This document shows, in pieces, positions 35,221-42,639 of a stretch of 64,000 nucleotides of DNA. A program made the translations under genes and the position numbers. Numbering within the stretch: the first letter of the stretch is position 1; every line of letters starts with the position of its first letter. The notes under the pieces were generated by a model. The model did no database searches and had not been told where the DNA came from. It saw only the letters and a list, made by a program, of their open reading frames with translations. Source of the DNA: DASZGI01 sp035938995 (GTDB taxonomy: Bacteria > Actinomycetota > Actinomycetes > Streptomycetales > Catenulisporaceae); assembly GCF_035938995.1 (NCBI RefSeq), contig NZ_DASZGI010000128.1, positions 1-64,000 of the forward strand. The letters run 5' to 3'.

Positions 35221-35634
35221 ATGTTGGAAGAAACCACATCAGACGAGATGTTGGTGACCGCGGGTTTCGTAACCACGGCACCCGTCTACTACTCCGGCCA
35301 CCCCGCGTGCTGCAAGGTGGACGACCTGAGGGACGCGCTGTTCACGACCACACGCGAGGCGATCGTGAAGCTGCCCATCAGGCTGGGCACGGACACCTTG
35401 TGTTCGCTCACTGTCACGATGGCCTGCCCGATCTGGACACCGCTCGGTGAATACGACGACCCTGACGTGGAAACCCTCCCGGACTGGTACGTCGAAGGCG
35501 ACAACCCGACTCCCACCGAACAGTTCGGCAAGAAGGTGCGCGTCTACTTCATCGGCCACCCCAGCGGCACCTTCGACCAGGTGTACATCCAGACCATCTC
35601 CGACGAAGAGCCGTCGCTCATCGCCCGACGCTGA
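35221..35634 (+). CDS. hypothetical protein
   Basis: 137 residues from ATG 35221. It begins MLEETTSDEMLVTAGFVTTA and is rich in beta-branched residues, with cysteines in HPACCKVDD, TLCSLTVTMACPIW. No family recognised. It is monocistronic, with a structured leader and a strong terminator. Confidence 0.6.
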   Translation: MLEETTSDEMLVTAGFVTTAPVYYSGHPACCKVDDLRDALFTTTREAIVKLPIRLGTDTLCSLTVTMACPIWTPLGEYDDPDVETLPDWYVEGDNPTPTEQFGKKVRVYFIGHPSGTFDQVYIQTISDEEPSLIARR

Positions 35635-35665
35635 ACCCTTCCGACATCAACACCCCGCACCACAA

Positions 35666-35712
35666 CGAAGAACACCCCGTGTCCGTTGTGGATGAGGGGT
35701 GTTCTTCGTTTG
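35666..35712 (+). terminator. strong terminator
   Basis: A perfect 13-bp stem (CGAAGAACACCCC / GGGGTGTTCTTCG) followed by TTT, 31 bp after the stop of the 137-residue gene. Confidence 0.85.
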
Positions 35713-35802
35713 AGGAGAGTAGTTGAGCTCTACGGGTCCGGAGACTGCCCTTAAAACCCGTCCTCTATCATGGCCATACCCCCACGTGAGGAAGTCTCAT
35801 CC

Positions 35803-36135
35803 ATGGCCCAGAAGGTAGAAGTCACTCTTATCGACGATCTCGACGGTAGCAACGCCGATGAGACCATCTCGTTCGGGCTCGGCGGTACACGCTATGAAAT
35901 CGACCTGAGCGGAAAGAACGCGACCGCACTGCGCGAAACCCTCGCGCCGTACGTCGCCGTTGCGCGCAAGGTCAGCGGGTCTCAGAAGGCTGGCCGAGGT
36001 GGTGCGCGTCCGGTGGCACCAGTCGGCCCGAAGACAGCAGACGTTCGTGAGTGGGCCAAGGCAGAAGGCATCCAGATCTCTGAGCGCGGTCGCATCGCTG
36101 CCGGTGTCATCGTGAAGTTCCAGGAAGCACACTAG
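35803..36135 (+). CDS. lsr2: Lsr2 nucleoid-associated silencer
   Basis: 110 residues; ATG 35803 with GAGGAAG. The N-terminal dimerisation domain (MAQKVEVTLIDDLDGSNADE, TISFGLGGTRYEIDLS) and the C-terminal DNA-binding domain (VREWAKAEGIQISERGRIAA) are clear, and the length equals chromosomal Lsr2. Here the AT-hook-like loop is G-R-I instead of the usual R-G-R spacing. Lsr2 coats AT-rich foreign DNA in actinobacteria. An element-borne copy could silence the element's own AT-rich genes or interfere with the host network. Confidence 0.92.
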   Translation: MAQKVEVTLIDDLDGSNADETISFGLGGTRYEIDLSGKNATALRETLAPYVAVARKVSGSQKAGRGGARPVAPVGPKTADVREWAKAEGIQISERGRIAAGVIVKFQEAH

Positions 36136-36151
36136 ACGGACCCCCACGCCC

Positions 36152-36197
36152 GACAAAGAGCACCCCACTCCACATCAGGCGCCGGGTGCTCTTTGTC
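36152..36197. terminator. bidirectional terminator, lsr2 / ATPase
   Basis: A perfect 14-bp stem (GACAAAGAGCACCC with GGGTGCTCTTTGTC) between convergent genes. Confidence 0.85.
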
Positions 36198-36753
36198 AGA
36201 GCGCCTTCAAGCCATCCCGTACCCGCCTCAGAAGGTCGGGTTCAACGGCGTACTCATTCACCTGTGCTGGTGATGGCTTCCACGTGCGCTGTCGCTTTGG
36301 CAACGGCCCTGGCTTCAGTGGGATCTCCAGCTCACACCACACCCACTTGCCGCCGCCCTCAGCGCGGTAAAAGCCCCAGCGCCGACTCAAAGCCTTCACG
36401 ATCAACAGGCCCCGACCGCCTTCGGCGTCGAGATCTTCTTCGTCTCGCGCGATCGGCAACGTGGAGTTCTGATCCCAGACTTCGATGACCAGGCCATCTC
36501 CAAGGATGACCAACCGCACCTGAATCAACGCTAGGTCTGCGAGCATCGGCCAGCTCGGCGACGGCTCCGTAATGCCGGTCATCGTCACGGCGTTGGTCAC
36601 CAGCTCGGAGACGAGTAGTTCAGCGTCGTCCGCCAGGTGGTCGAGATGCCACGACTTCAAAGTGGAGCGGACAAACAGCCTGGAGCAACTGGCCGCTGTC
36701 GCCACTGCCGCGAGGTGAATCTCGCTCTTCACACTCGGCCGTGGGCTAGCCAT
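36196..36753 (-). CDS. RsbW-like anti-sigma-type ATP-binding protein
   Basis: 185 residues from the ATG at 36753 (AAGGTG site); the frame is open to 36858. GHKL ATPase boxes: ELVTNAV (N box), VIEVWDQN (G1) and GGRGLLIVKALSRRWGF (G2). Small HATPase_c_2 proteins bind sigma or anti-anti-sigma factors, and in streptomycetes often accompany XRE-DUF5753 regulators such as the one at 40119. The C-terminal tail after WCELEIPL is an extension of ~35 residues. Its partner is unknown. Confidence 0.8.
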   Translation of the reverse strand: MASPRPSVKSEIHLAAVATAASCSRLFVRSTLKSWHLDHLADDAELLVSELVTNAVTMTGITEPSPSWPMLADLALIQVRLVILGDGLVIEVWDQNSTLPIARDEEDLDAEGGRGLLIVKALSRRWGFYRAEGGGKWVWCELEIPLKPGPLPKRQRTWKPSPAQVNEYAVEPDLLRRVRDGLKAL

Positions 36754-36913
36754 GGCCGGCTGCACCTTGATGAGTGTCATCAACGGCTCGGACGCTACGC
36801 ACATGGTCGCCACCACCTTCGGTCGTCCCGACCTGTGGCTGAGTGGGGGCCACGTCATCGGCCGGATGCCTGGATAGCGGCAAGGGCTTCACGGTGTACT
36901 CCATGGACTTGAT

Positions 36914-36972
36914 GACCAGACCGGCAACGGGCTCATACCTCGGGCAGGCGTCCGGGCGTTGCCGGTCTGGTC
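36914..36972 (-). terminator. terminator of the radical SAM-exonuclease-kinase operon
   Basis: A 16-bp perfect stem (36914-36929 with 36957-36972) lies just beyond the last gene of the four-gene operon on the minus strand. Confidence 0.8.
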
Positions 36973-36988
36973 GGCTCTTTGACAGCGC

Positions 36989-37159
36989 CTAGAAGGCGAG
37001 ATTGTGCTCAGCGAGGACAGCTCGCTTACACGGGAAAGCGCAGCCGCACACAGCACACAGGCCGTGGTTGTCGGTGTGCTCGTTCAAGATCTTGGTGGCG
37101 AGTCGGATGAGCGCGTCGAACTCGTCGCGCAGTTCCGTGCTGGTGATCGTCTCGGCCAT
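36989..37159 (-). CDS. 56-residue Cys-rich peptide, putative zinc knuckle
   Basis: ATG 37159, 7 bp after the kinase stop. MAETITSTELRDEFDALIRL forms a helix; the C-terminal half has LCAVCGCAFPC plus histidines (EHTDNHGLC, LAEHNLAF), a plausible Zn site. As the fourth gene of the tight operon it may be a regulatory or adaptor peptide. Confidence 0.65.
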   Translation of the reverse strand: MAETITSTELRDEFDALIRLATKILNEHTDNHGLCAVCGCAFPCKRAVLAEHNLAF

Positions 37160-37165
37160 ACCCGC

Positions 37166-37807
37166 TCACTCCTTGCCAGGAGCGAAGAAGGTCATCAGGC
37201 GGTCGCGGATGAAGGCTGCCGACTGCTCTGGTGGTCGCTTATTGCAGTCCACCCGGAGCACGTCGAAACCGGCCTGAATCAGCCGTTCGGTGGCCTGCCG
37301 GTAGAAGTGCACTTCAGCGTGAGAGCTCCCCGGCGAGAGCTGGAACCGGTTATGTGGCCCGCGTTCCGTCAGTCGCTCCGAGATGACCTCGGGGTCAGCC
37401 TCCAGGATCACGGCCAAGTCGGGCCGATCAGCTTCGGCGTTGAGCTGCCAAAGGAACGTCGGGTCGATGCCGTCGAAGCGTTGCATGACGAGACCCGACG
37501 GGATATAGCGGTCACTTACCACGGTGCGGCCTTGTTCCATCTGCGGCCGGACTTCCACCTCAAGGTGGTAGTACCGATCTGCGGCGTACAAGCAGGCCAG
37601 CGCGTGACCGGTGGTCGTCTCTGTCAGCTCGCGGCACAGCCGACCGATAGGCCCTGACGACGGTTCAGCCGTGATGTGTACGTCCTCACCAGCGGCCACG
37701 AGCAGTTGCGCCAGGTGGTGAACGATGGTCGACTTCCCTGCACCGCTCGGCCCGTCGACCGTGACGAACAACCCACGTGGATGGTCAGAAAAGGGCCGCA
37801 GGCTCAT
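37166..37807 (-). CDS. tmk: dTMP kinase-like P-loop kinase
   Basis: 213 residues, normal Tmk length. Walker A GPSGAGKST near residue 20, VVSDRYIPSGLVMQ (DR[YH] motif) near 97, and a LID-like segment ERGPHNRFQLSPGSSHAEV. Thymidylate kinase phosphorylates dTMP to dTDP. A second copy on a mobile element, coupled (23-bp overlap) to a DEDDh exonuclease, suggests work on nucleotides released from DNA rather than housekeeping. Confidence 0.88.
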   Translation of the reverse strand: MSLRPFSDHPRGLFVTVDGPSGAGKSTIVHHLAQLLVAAGEDVHITAEPSSGPIGRLCRELTETTTGHALACLYAADRYYHLEVEVRPQMEQGRTVVSDRYIPSGLVMQRFDGIDPTFLWQLNAEADRPDLAVILEADPEVISERLTERGPHNRFQLSPGSSHAEVHFYRQATERLIQAGFDVLRVDCNKRPPEQSAAFIRDRLMTFFAPGKE

Positions 37808-38366
37808 CGTCGCCCCCTCCTGCCGGTTGGCCGCGCAGTTCTTCCAGGGTTACCGCACGATTGGCCAGCTCCACGAACAAGCGAGCCGCCACCAGCGCGT
37901 CATAGGTGGCGCGGTGAGGCGAGAGCCCTTCGGGCAGTCCCTCGGCCAGCTTGAACATCTCGACCAACGCGCCGAGCTTGTAGCTCTGCTGGCCAGGCAC
38001 CAAGCGACGGGCGAGCTTGAGGGTGTCGAACACCTCGGGGCACTCCCAGTCCCCGAGCTTGCGGCTGAGAACGCCAACGTCCACGTGGGCGTTGTGAGCG
38101 ACGAGTGCCGAGGCGTTCAAGGCGTGGAGCACCTGACCCCTGATATCCGCGAACACCGGAGCGCCCATGACGTCCTTGTCCGTCAGGCCGTGAATGCGAG
38201 TGGCGTAGAACTTGATGGACCTCTCCGGCTTCACCAGCCAGCTCATCGGCTCCCCGACTACGCCGCCGACGATCGGCACGGCGGCGAACTCCACCAAGTC
38301 GGGCGGCTGCTGACCGTTGCCCTCGATGTCCACGACCACGTAGGTGAGGTTCGTCCAGTCAGCCAT
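37785..38366 (-). CDS. DEDDh 3'-5' exonuclease (DnaQ-like)
   Basis: 193 residues from ATG 38366, overlapping the radical SAM gene by 8 bp. Exo I VVVDIEGNG (D-x-E), Exo II VAHNAHVDVGVL and Exo III HRATYDALVAARLF are all present with the catalytic His. ATRIHGLTDKDV is also typical. It is a single-domain exonuclease of the DNA polymerase III epsilon/RNase T type, acting on DNA or RNA 3' ends. Confidence 0.9.
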   Translation of the reverse strand: MADWTNLTYVVVDIEGNGQQPPDLVEFAAVPIVGGVVGEPMSWLVKPERSIKFYATRIHGLTDKDVMGAPVFADIRGQVLHALNASALVAHNAHVDVGVLSRKLGDWECPEVFDTLKLARRLVPGQQSYKLGALVEMFKLAEGLPEGLSPHRATYDALVAARLFVELANRAVTLEELRGQPAGGGDDEPAALF

Positions 38367-39513
38367 CTTGCTTCGTGTCCTTCCATCCGATGTCGGCTCG
38401 ACCATGCCGCCGCTCGACGTGCGGATGACGCACGTCGTGAACCTGGAAGCCGAGCGCGTGTTGCAGGTAGTAGCGCGGCTGCTCAGTCTCCAGGCCGGAT
38501 ACGACAGCCGCGCGCTCCGTGATGTCCACGACCACCAGGCCACGCGCCTCGGGCAAGATGCTGGCGACTTCCCGAAGCCGCTCAGCGACGGGGACATGAT
38601 GAGCGCTGGCGCACAGCTCAAGCTGACTCAGCGGGCAGATGTCGCACAGTTCTCGGATGCCGTAGTGGCCGTTGTAGTCCGGCAGACCATGGGCGTAGCT
38701 CACCGCACAGGAAGTCTTCCGGAACAAGGTCGAGCCGGCGAAGGCCGCAAGAACGCGCCGTTCTAGCGTCTCCGGCACGATCTTCCGACGCGCGGTGTCC
38801 TCGTACGGCTCGGGCAACCCGTTGGCCTTGTAGTACTCGGCGATCTGGTCGCGGTAGAACAAGCCGGTAAAGACCGTCGCGTCGGCGTGCTTGCTCAGCG
38901 CGTACGCAGCATCGAGGTGTTCGTCGGAGTCGTTGAGACCTGGCACCAGCGGACGCCAGTAGAGGATCGTGCGGTACTTCCGGCGCTCCGGCGTGCTCAT
39001 GAGCTTCAAGGACTCCGCCGCCACGTGTGAGGGGTAGGGCTCGATGTCCTTGTTGTCGATGCCGGAGTACGTGAACAGCAACGTCACCTTGACGTACTTG
39101 AGCGCGTTGAGCCGGTGGATGTCCTCGGACTTCATCTGGTGCCGTGTGATGACCAAGACGTGGTTGGTCAACTTGCGGTCGTCGAGGTCTTCGAGCACGG
39201 CGAAGGTGTGCGGCCGGACGATCGGCAAGAACGGATCGGTTGCCCGGTTGAACACCTGAATCGGCGTCACGTGCGGCTGGAAGTAGCGGTGATTGACGAG
39301 TTCTTCGACGGCGACGGCGTCCGTCATGAGGGCGCGCGGTATCCGCTGATCCCACAAGCCGTAGGTGTGGCGGATGCAGTACGCGCAGTCCAGGGGGCAC
39401 CCCTGGATGTGGTTCAGGCTGAGTCCGCTCTTGCGGTACTCCACGACTTCGCGGGCACGTTCGGGCAGTCGTTTGATCTGTTCCCTGCTCAGCAGGGCAA
39501 CGCTGGTAGCCAC
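38359..39513 (-). CDS. radical SAM protein, spore-photoproduct-lyase-like
   Basis: 384 residues. The 4Fe-4S/SAM motif is CPLDCAYC (C-x3-C-x2-C) near residue 39. YRTILYWRPLVPGLND and LLFTYSGIDNKDIEPYPS fit the barrel. A C-terminal cysteine set (CDICPLSQLELC, near residue 290) may bind an auxiliary cluster. The GC(P)xxCxYC start resembles SPL-type radical SAM enzymes, which repair thymine photoproducts; a sequence search is needed to confirm the subfamily. It heads the four-gene coupled operon. Confidence 0.85.
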   Translation of the reverse strand: MATSVALLSREQIKRLPERAREVVEYRKSGLSLNHIQGCPLDCAYCIRHTYGLWDQRIPRALMTDAVAVEELVNHRYFQPHVTPIQVFNRATDPFLPIVRPHTFAVLEDLDDRKLTNHVLVITRHQMKSEDIHRLNALKYVKVTLLFTYSGIDNKDIEPYPSHVAAESLKLMSTPERRKYRTILYWRPLVPGLNDSDEHLDAAYALSKHADATVFTGLFYRDQIAEYYKANGLPEPYEDTARRKIVPETLERRVLAAFAGSTLFRKTSCAVSYAHGLPDYNGHYGIRELCDICPLSQLELCASAHHVPVAERLREVASILPEARGLVVVDITERAAVVSGLETEQPRYYLQHALGFQVHDVRHPHVERRHGRADIGWKDTKQDG

Positions 39514-39698
39514 CTGGCTAGCTCCCTTGATCCCTTGAGGGGCGGTGATTCACCGTCCGTTCGGGAGACTAGGGGCGAAAATCAGAGGCGAACAGAAAAT
39601 TTCTCAGTATTTCTAGCAATCACTCGCACGTGGCAAGAGACGGGAAAGCACGAGACACCCACTGGGTGTGCCGGTCCGGCGTCACTACTGTCCCGCAT

Positions 39699-40106
39699 GT
39701 GGACATCATTCAGCAGGTCAAGGCGCTTGGATTGCCGCTTGGTCAGTATGTCGTGTTCGGGAGCGGCCCGTTGGCGGCTCGTGGTATTCGAGCAACAGCC
39801 GATGTCGATCTGTTCACGACCACCGCGCTTTATACCCAGCTCAAGGTGAATGGCTGGGAGGAGAAAGAAAAGCCCGTCGACGCGAGAGGATTTTACCTCA
39901 CTCGCGGCATCTATGAAGCCAACGACACCTGGCACCACGGCTCGTATAACCCGAGGCCAGAGGCCATCATCGCGGCGGCGGACATCATAAATGGTGTGCC
40001 GTTTGCTCCACTGGTAGAAGTGCTGAAGTGGAAGCAGGCATTCGGCCGACCCAAGGATGTCGCCGACGTGCGGTTAATCGAGCAGTACATGAGCGCCCAC
40101 CAGTAA
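39699..40106 (+). CDS. nucleotidyltransferase-like protein
   Basis: About 135 residues from GTG 39699; the frame is open from a GTG at 39630 and neither start has a clear ribosome site. VFGSGPLAARGIRATADVDL is the GS-x(n)-D-x-D core of nucleotidyltransferase-fold proteins of the AbiEii/MNT kind. The rest (VDARGFYLTRGIYEANDTWH, WKQAFGRPKDVADVRLIEQY) is typical of that group. It is divergent from the radical SAM operon. It could be a toxin-like nucleotidyltransferase; no obvious antitoxin is adjacent. Confidence 0.75.
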   Translation: MDIIQQVKALGLPLGQYVVFGSGPLAARGIRATADVDLFTTTALYTQLKVNGWEEKEKPVDARGFYLTRGIYEANDTWHHGSYNPRPEAIIAAADIINGVPFAPLVEVLKWKQAFGRPKDVADVRLIEQYMSAHQ

Positions 40107-40118
40107 CGACACGCCCGA

Positions 40119-40994
40119 TCACTGCTCCAGTTCGTCCGGGGCAAGATCGCCAATGACGTGAGTGATGATCGCTCGCGCCGCACCGCCGTAGCTGGCGATG
40201 CCTGCCAGCCGCTCGAAGATGCCCTCGTACAGCGTGATCTCTTGTGGCTGACGGAGGTTCAGCTCAGCCGAGTAGGTCTCGACCCGCACCAGGTCATCGT
40301 CGTACAACCAGAAGCCGTGTCGCGGATCGATCAGGTACTGCGTCTCCGCCCCGATGATGCCGAGCTTCACGTTCCGCAGTGACCCGAGTGAGATCAGCCG
40401 ATCAAGCTGCCCGAGCATGATGTCGACGGCGCACAGCCGGTACCGGAGCGTCGCCTCGGTCAACACGAAGTGGAACCGCTTGTCCGGGCGGTACAACATC
40501 TCTTGACGCTGCATCCGGAGGCGGACAGCTTCATTGACGTCGTTCGGGACGCGGTGAACCATGACGGCTTGCGCGAACCGGGCGCGGGCATACTCTGGCG
40601 TCTGGAGCAGGCCGGGGATGTTGGCCGGTTCAAAAGCGCGGTAGAGCTTGGTCCGTTGGTCTTGCTCACTCAGCTCGACCTGATGCGGCTTGAGGCCAGC
40701 CTTCAAGACTCGTTGCCACTCGGCATGTTGGATTTCGAGGGTGTGCAGTGAGGCAAGGAGCGCTTCCGTCTCGGCCTCGCTGCCAGTGGTGCGCGTCCAA
40801 TCGCGAACGTCGTCGTCGGTCGGCGTCTGACGACCATTTTCAAGCTTCGACACCTTGGATGGTGGCCATGACAACGACTCCGCGAGCTGCTTGCCAGTTT
40901 GACCGGCTTGTTCGCGCAGCTCGCGGAGTCGCTTGCCCAGGGCGTTACGCGCTTCATCAACGCCCGATGAACCACTAGTCGTGCTTGGCGCCAA
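40119..40994 (-). CDS. XRE regulator with DUF5753 (Scr1-like)
   Basis: 291 residues from a TTG at 40994, overlapping the upstream gene by 20 bp. The HTH spans residues ~17-75 (LGKRLRELREQAGQTGKQLA, SWPPSKVSKLENGRQTPTDD). The DUF5753 domain follows (LYRAFEPANIPGLLQTPEYA, HFVLTEATLRYRLC, GFWLYDDDLVRVETYSAELN). Such regulators are common in streptomycetes with small partner proteins and are annotated as antitoxin-like. It is the last gene of a three-gene operon. Confidence 0.9.
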   Translation of the reverse strand: MAPSTTSGSSGVDEARNALGKRLRELREQAGQTGKQLAESLSWPPSKVSKLENGRQTPTDDDVRDWTRTTGSEAETEALLASLHTLEIQHAEWQRVLKAGLKPHQVELSEQDQRTKLYRAFEPANIPGLLQTPEYARARFAQAVMVHRVPNDVNEAVRLRMQRQEMLYRPDKRFHFVLTEATLRYRLCAVDIMLGQLDRLISLGSLRNVKLGIIGAETQYLIDPRHGFWLYDDDLVRVETYSAELNLRQPQEITLYEGIFERLAGIASYGGAARAIITHVIGDLAPDELEQ

Positions 40995-41499
40995 AATCGT
41001 CCCGTCGGTCGGCGTGATGCCAGGCAGCGTCCCGCCAGTAGTTGTGACTCACAACCAGCGCAGGATCATCAATGACCTCACCACCAAGGAAGCGGTCGTC
41101 GTCACCGAAGTGCATCCGAACCAGCGTGCGTGAGTCGAACAACCAATAGTCGTGGTTGGGAAGGCCAACCGCCTCAGCTTGTCCTCGTTCCATGTACCGG
41201 ATGTCTTCACCAGCGTCGGTGGTGAACCGAGCTGCCCACAGTCCAAACCGGCTGTAGTCAGACAGCGGCACACTCACCACCCGTACGCGGGCGAATCGAC
41301 GTCCGGCGCTGGTGGCCTCGCGGATTGAGGTCACCCAGTTCTCGGCAAACTCCAGGTTGTCCGGCGTGCCCGCGAGGAACTTTTGAAGCGACTCGACTTC
41401 GCGCGGCGCGTTGTACCGTTCCCGCACCTCCAAGCGGTACGCCGTGTGCTCGAAGGTGCGGAACAGCCGCCCGAAGTCGTCGCCGATCAGGAGGTTCAG
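40975..41499 (-). CDS. DUF6879 family protein
   Basis: About 174 residues if a CTG overlapping the upstream stop is the start; a TTG at 41433 is the first conventional start but would lose conserved sequence. The text LIGDDFGRLFRTFEHTAYRL, then VESLQKFLAGT, RRFARVRVVSVPLSDYSRFG and DYWLFDSRTLVRMHF matches DUF6879 proteins that pair with XRE-DUF5753 regulators. The biochemical role is unknown; it may be the effector or sensor of this pair. Confidence 0.8.
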   Translation of the reverse strand: MNLLIGDDFGRLFRTFEHTAYRLEVRERYNAPREVESLQKFLAGTPDNLEFAENWVTSIREATSAGRRFARVRVVSVPLSDYSRFGLWAARFTTDAGEDIRYMERGQAEAVGLPNHDYWLFDSRTLVRMHFGDDDRFLGGEVIDDPALVVSHNYWRDAAWHHADRRDDFGAKHD

Positions 41500-41726
41500 T
41501 TTCCTTCCTCCATGTAGCGGCGGGCGTACATCTTGAGTACATCCTCCGGGATCTCGATCAGGGTCTCGTGATCCGGAACCGGGCCGACGTCCGCGAGCAC
41601 CTGGGGGTCAGTCACCTTCCACCCCTGCGCGATGTAGGTCACACGGTCGGTGCGGTCGGTGGCGAACAGCGTGGGGGACTCGCCCTCAACTGAGTTGGGG
41701 TCCTTGCCGAGAAACGTGGCGCGCAT
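41496..41726 (-). CDS. small conserved protein upstream of DUF6879
   Basis: 76 residues, MRATFLGKDPNSVEGESPTL to the end YARRYMEEGN. Its stop overlaps the next gene. Small acidic proteins of this type precede DUF6879/XRE pairs in streptomycetes, so the three probably work together. The element's right junction is about 310 bp upstream. Confidence 0.7.
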   Translation of the reverse strand: MRATFLGKDPNSVEGESPTLFATDRTDRVTYIAQGWKVTDPQVLADVGPVPDHETLIEIPEDVLKMYARRYMEEGN

Positions 41727-41893
41727 GGTGCCTCCTTGCTCGAACTTGGCGAAACCTTCTTCGCCAGAGTTGCCGATCAGAGGCTACCCGTCAATGGCGC
41801 ATCGGCTCACGTTAGGAAGCAGCGGCAAGAGCAACGGTCAGAGCAACAATGTCAAGGCGATGATATGACTGAGCGGTGGTTGAGCCGGGGCCT

Positions 41894-42511
41894 TCATTGA
41901 GGGTGCGAAGACGTGGGAGTTCGACTAGCATCCCCTTCAGGGAAGCCCGTACGCGCTACATCGGGCAGCCCCGTGACCAGCCGAAACGCGCGAAACGCCT
42001 CTGTCAGCCTGGGTGTAGTCCACAGAGCATTGAGCCCTGAAGGGTTCGGCAGCACCCAGAGACGGCTGTCGGCAAGCGTCTCCGGCTGCGGCCCGATCAC
42101 CGCACGCGGCCGGTCGAACGCCGCGCGGTACGCGGTGATCCCCACGATCGCCACCCAGCGCGGCCGGTATCGGGCGGCCTTCGCGGTGAGAATCCGCCCG
42201 CCCTCCCGCAGCTCCCGCGTCGTCAGCTCGTCGGCCCGCGCGGTCGCCCGGGCCGCGACGTTCGTGATCCCGAGTCCGAGGTCGGGCAACAGCGCCTGCT
42301 CGTCGGGGCCGAGCAGGCGCGGGGTGAATCCGGACGCGTACAGCGCGGGCCAGAACCTGTTGCCGGGCCTGGCGAAATGCTGTCGCACGACCGCGGACCA
42401 CAGGCCCGGATTGATCCCGCAGAACAGGACCCGCAGACCCGGGGCGATCACGTCGGGAATCGTGGAACCGTGGGCCGCGGACATCTCGGCGGCGGTCGGG
42501 CGCGCAGTCAC
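41894..42511 (-). CDS. mug: hybrid mismatch-specific uracil DNA glycosylase
   Basis: 205 residues from GTG 42511. The host part has VLFCGINPGLWSAVVRQHFA (catalytic GINPG), RPGNRFWPALYASGF and LGLGITNVAARATARADELT. At the core (42,039-42,042), inside the NPSG loop that penetrates the DNA, sequence switches to element DNA. That DNA supplies SGLNALWTTPRLTEAFRAFR and 28 further residues. Thus integration keeps a full-length Mug with a foreign C-terminus, one residue shorter in the loop. Mug excises U or ethenocytosine opposite G. The displaced native tail is at 12,248. Confidence 0.9.
   Translation of the reverse strand: MTARPTAAEMSAAHGSTIPDVIAPGLRVLFCGINPGLWSAVVRQHFARPGNRFWPALYASGFTPRLLGPDEQALLPDLGLGITNVAARATARADELTTRELREGGRILTAKAARYRPRWVAIVGITAYRAAFDRPRAVIGPQPETLADSRLWVLPNPSGLNALWTTPRLTEAFRAFRLVTGLPDVARTGFPEGDASRTPTSSHPQ
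42039..42042. other. attR core of the serine-integrase element
   Basis: GAAG is identical to 12,354-12,357. To the right is host mug; to the left is the element-derived mug tail. Joining the outer halves restores an uninterrupted frame reading N-P-S-S-G-L-N-A. Confidence 0.75.
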
Positions 42512-42639
42512 CCGCACATTATGTGGTCCACTGCGCGATAACGCGGCGCGAGCCCCCGCCGCAGGTGGATAGGATTCCGGCATCCGAGCCCGGCCCGCAG
42601 TCGAGCGGGCCCACCGACACCAGGCAAGAGGCGGCAGGC

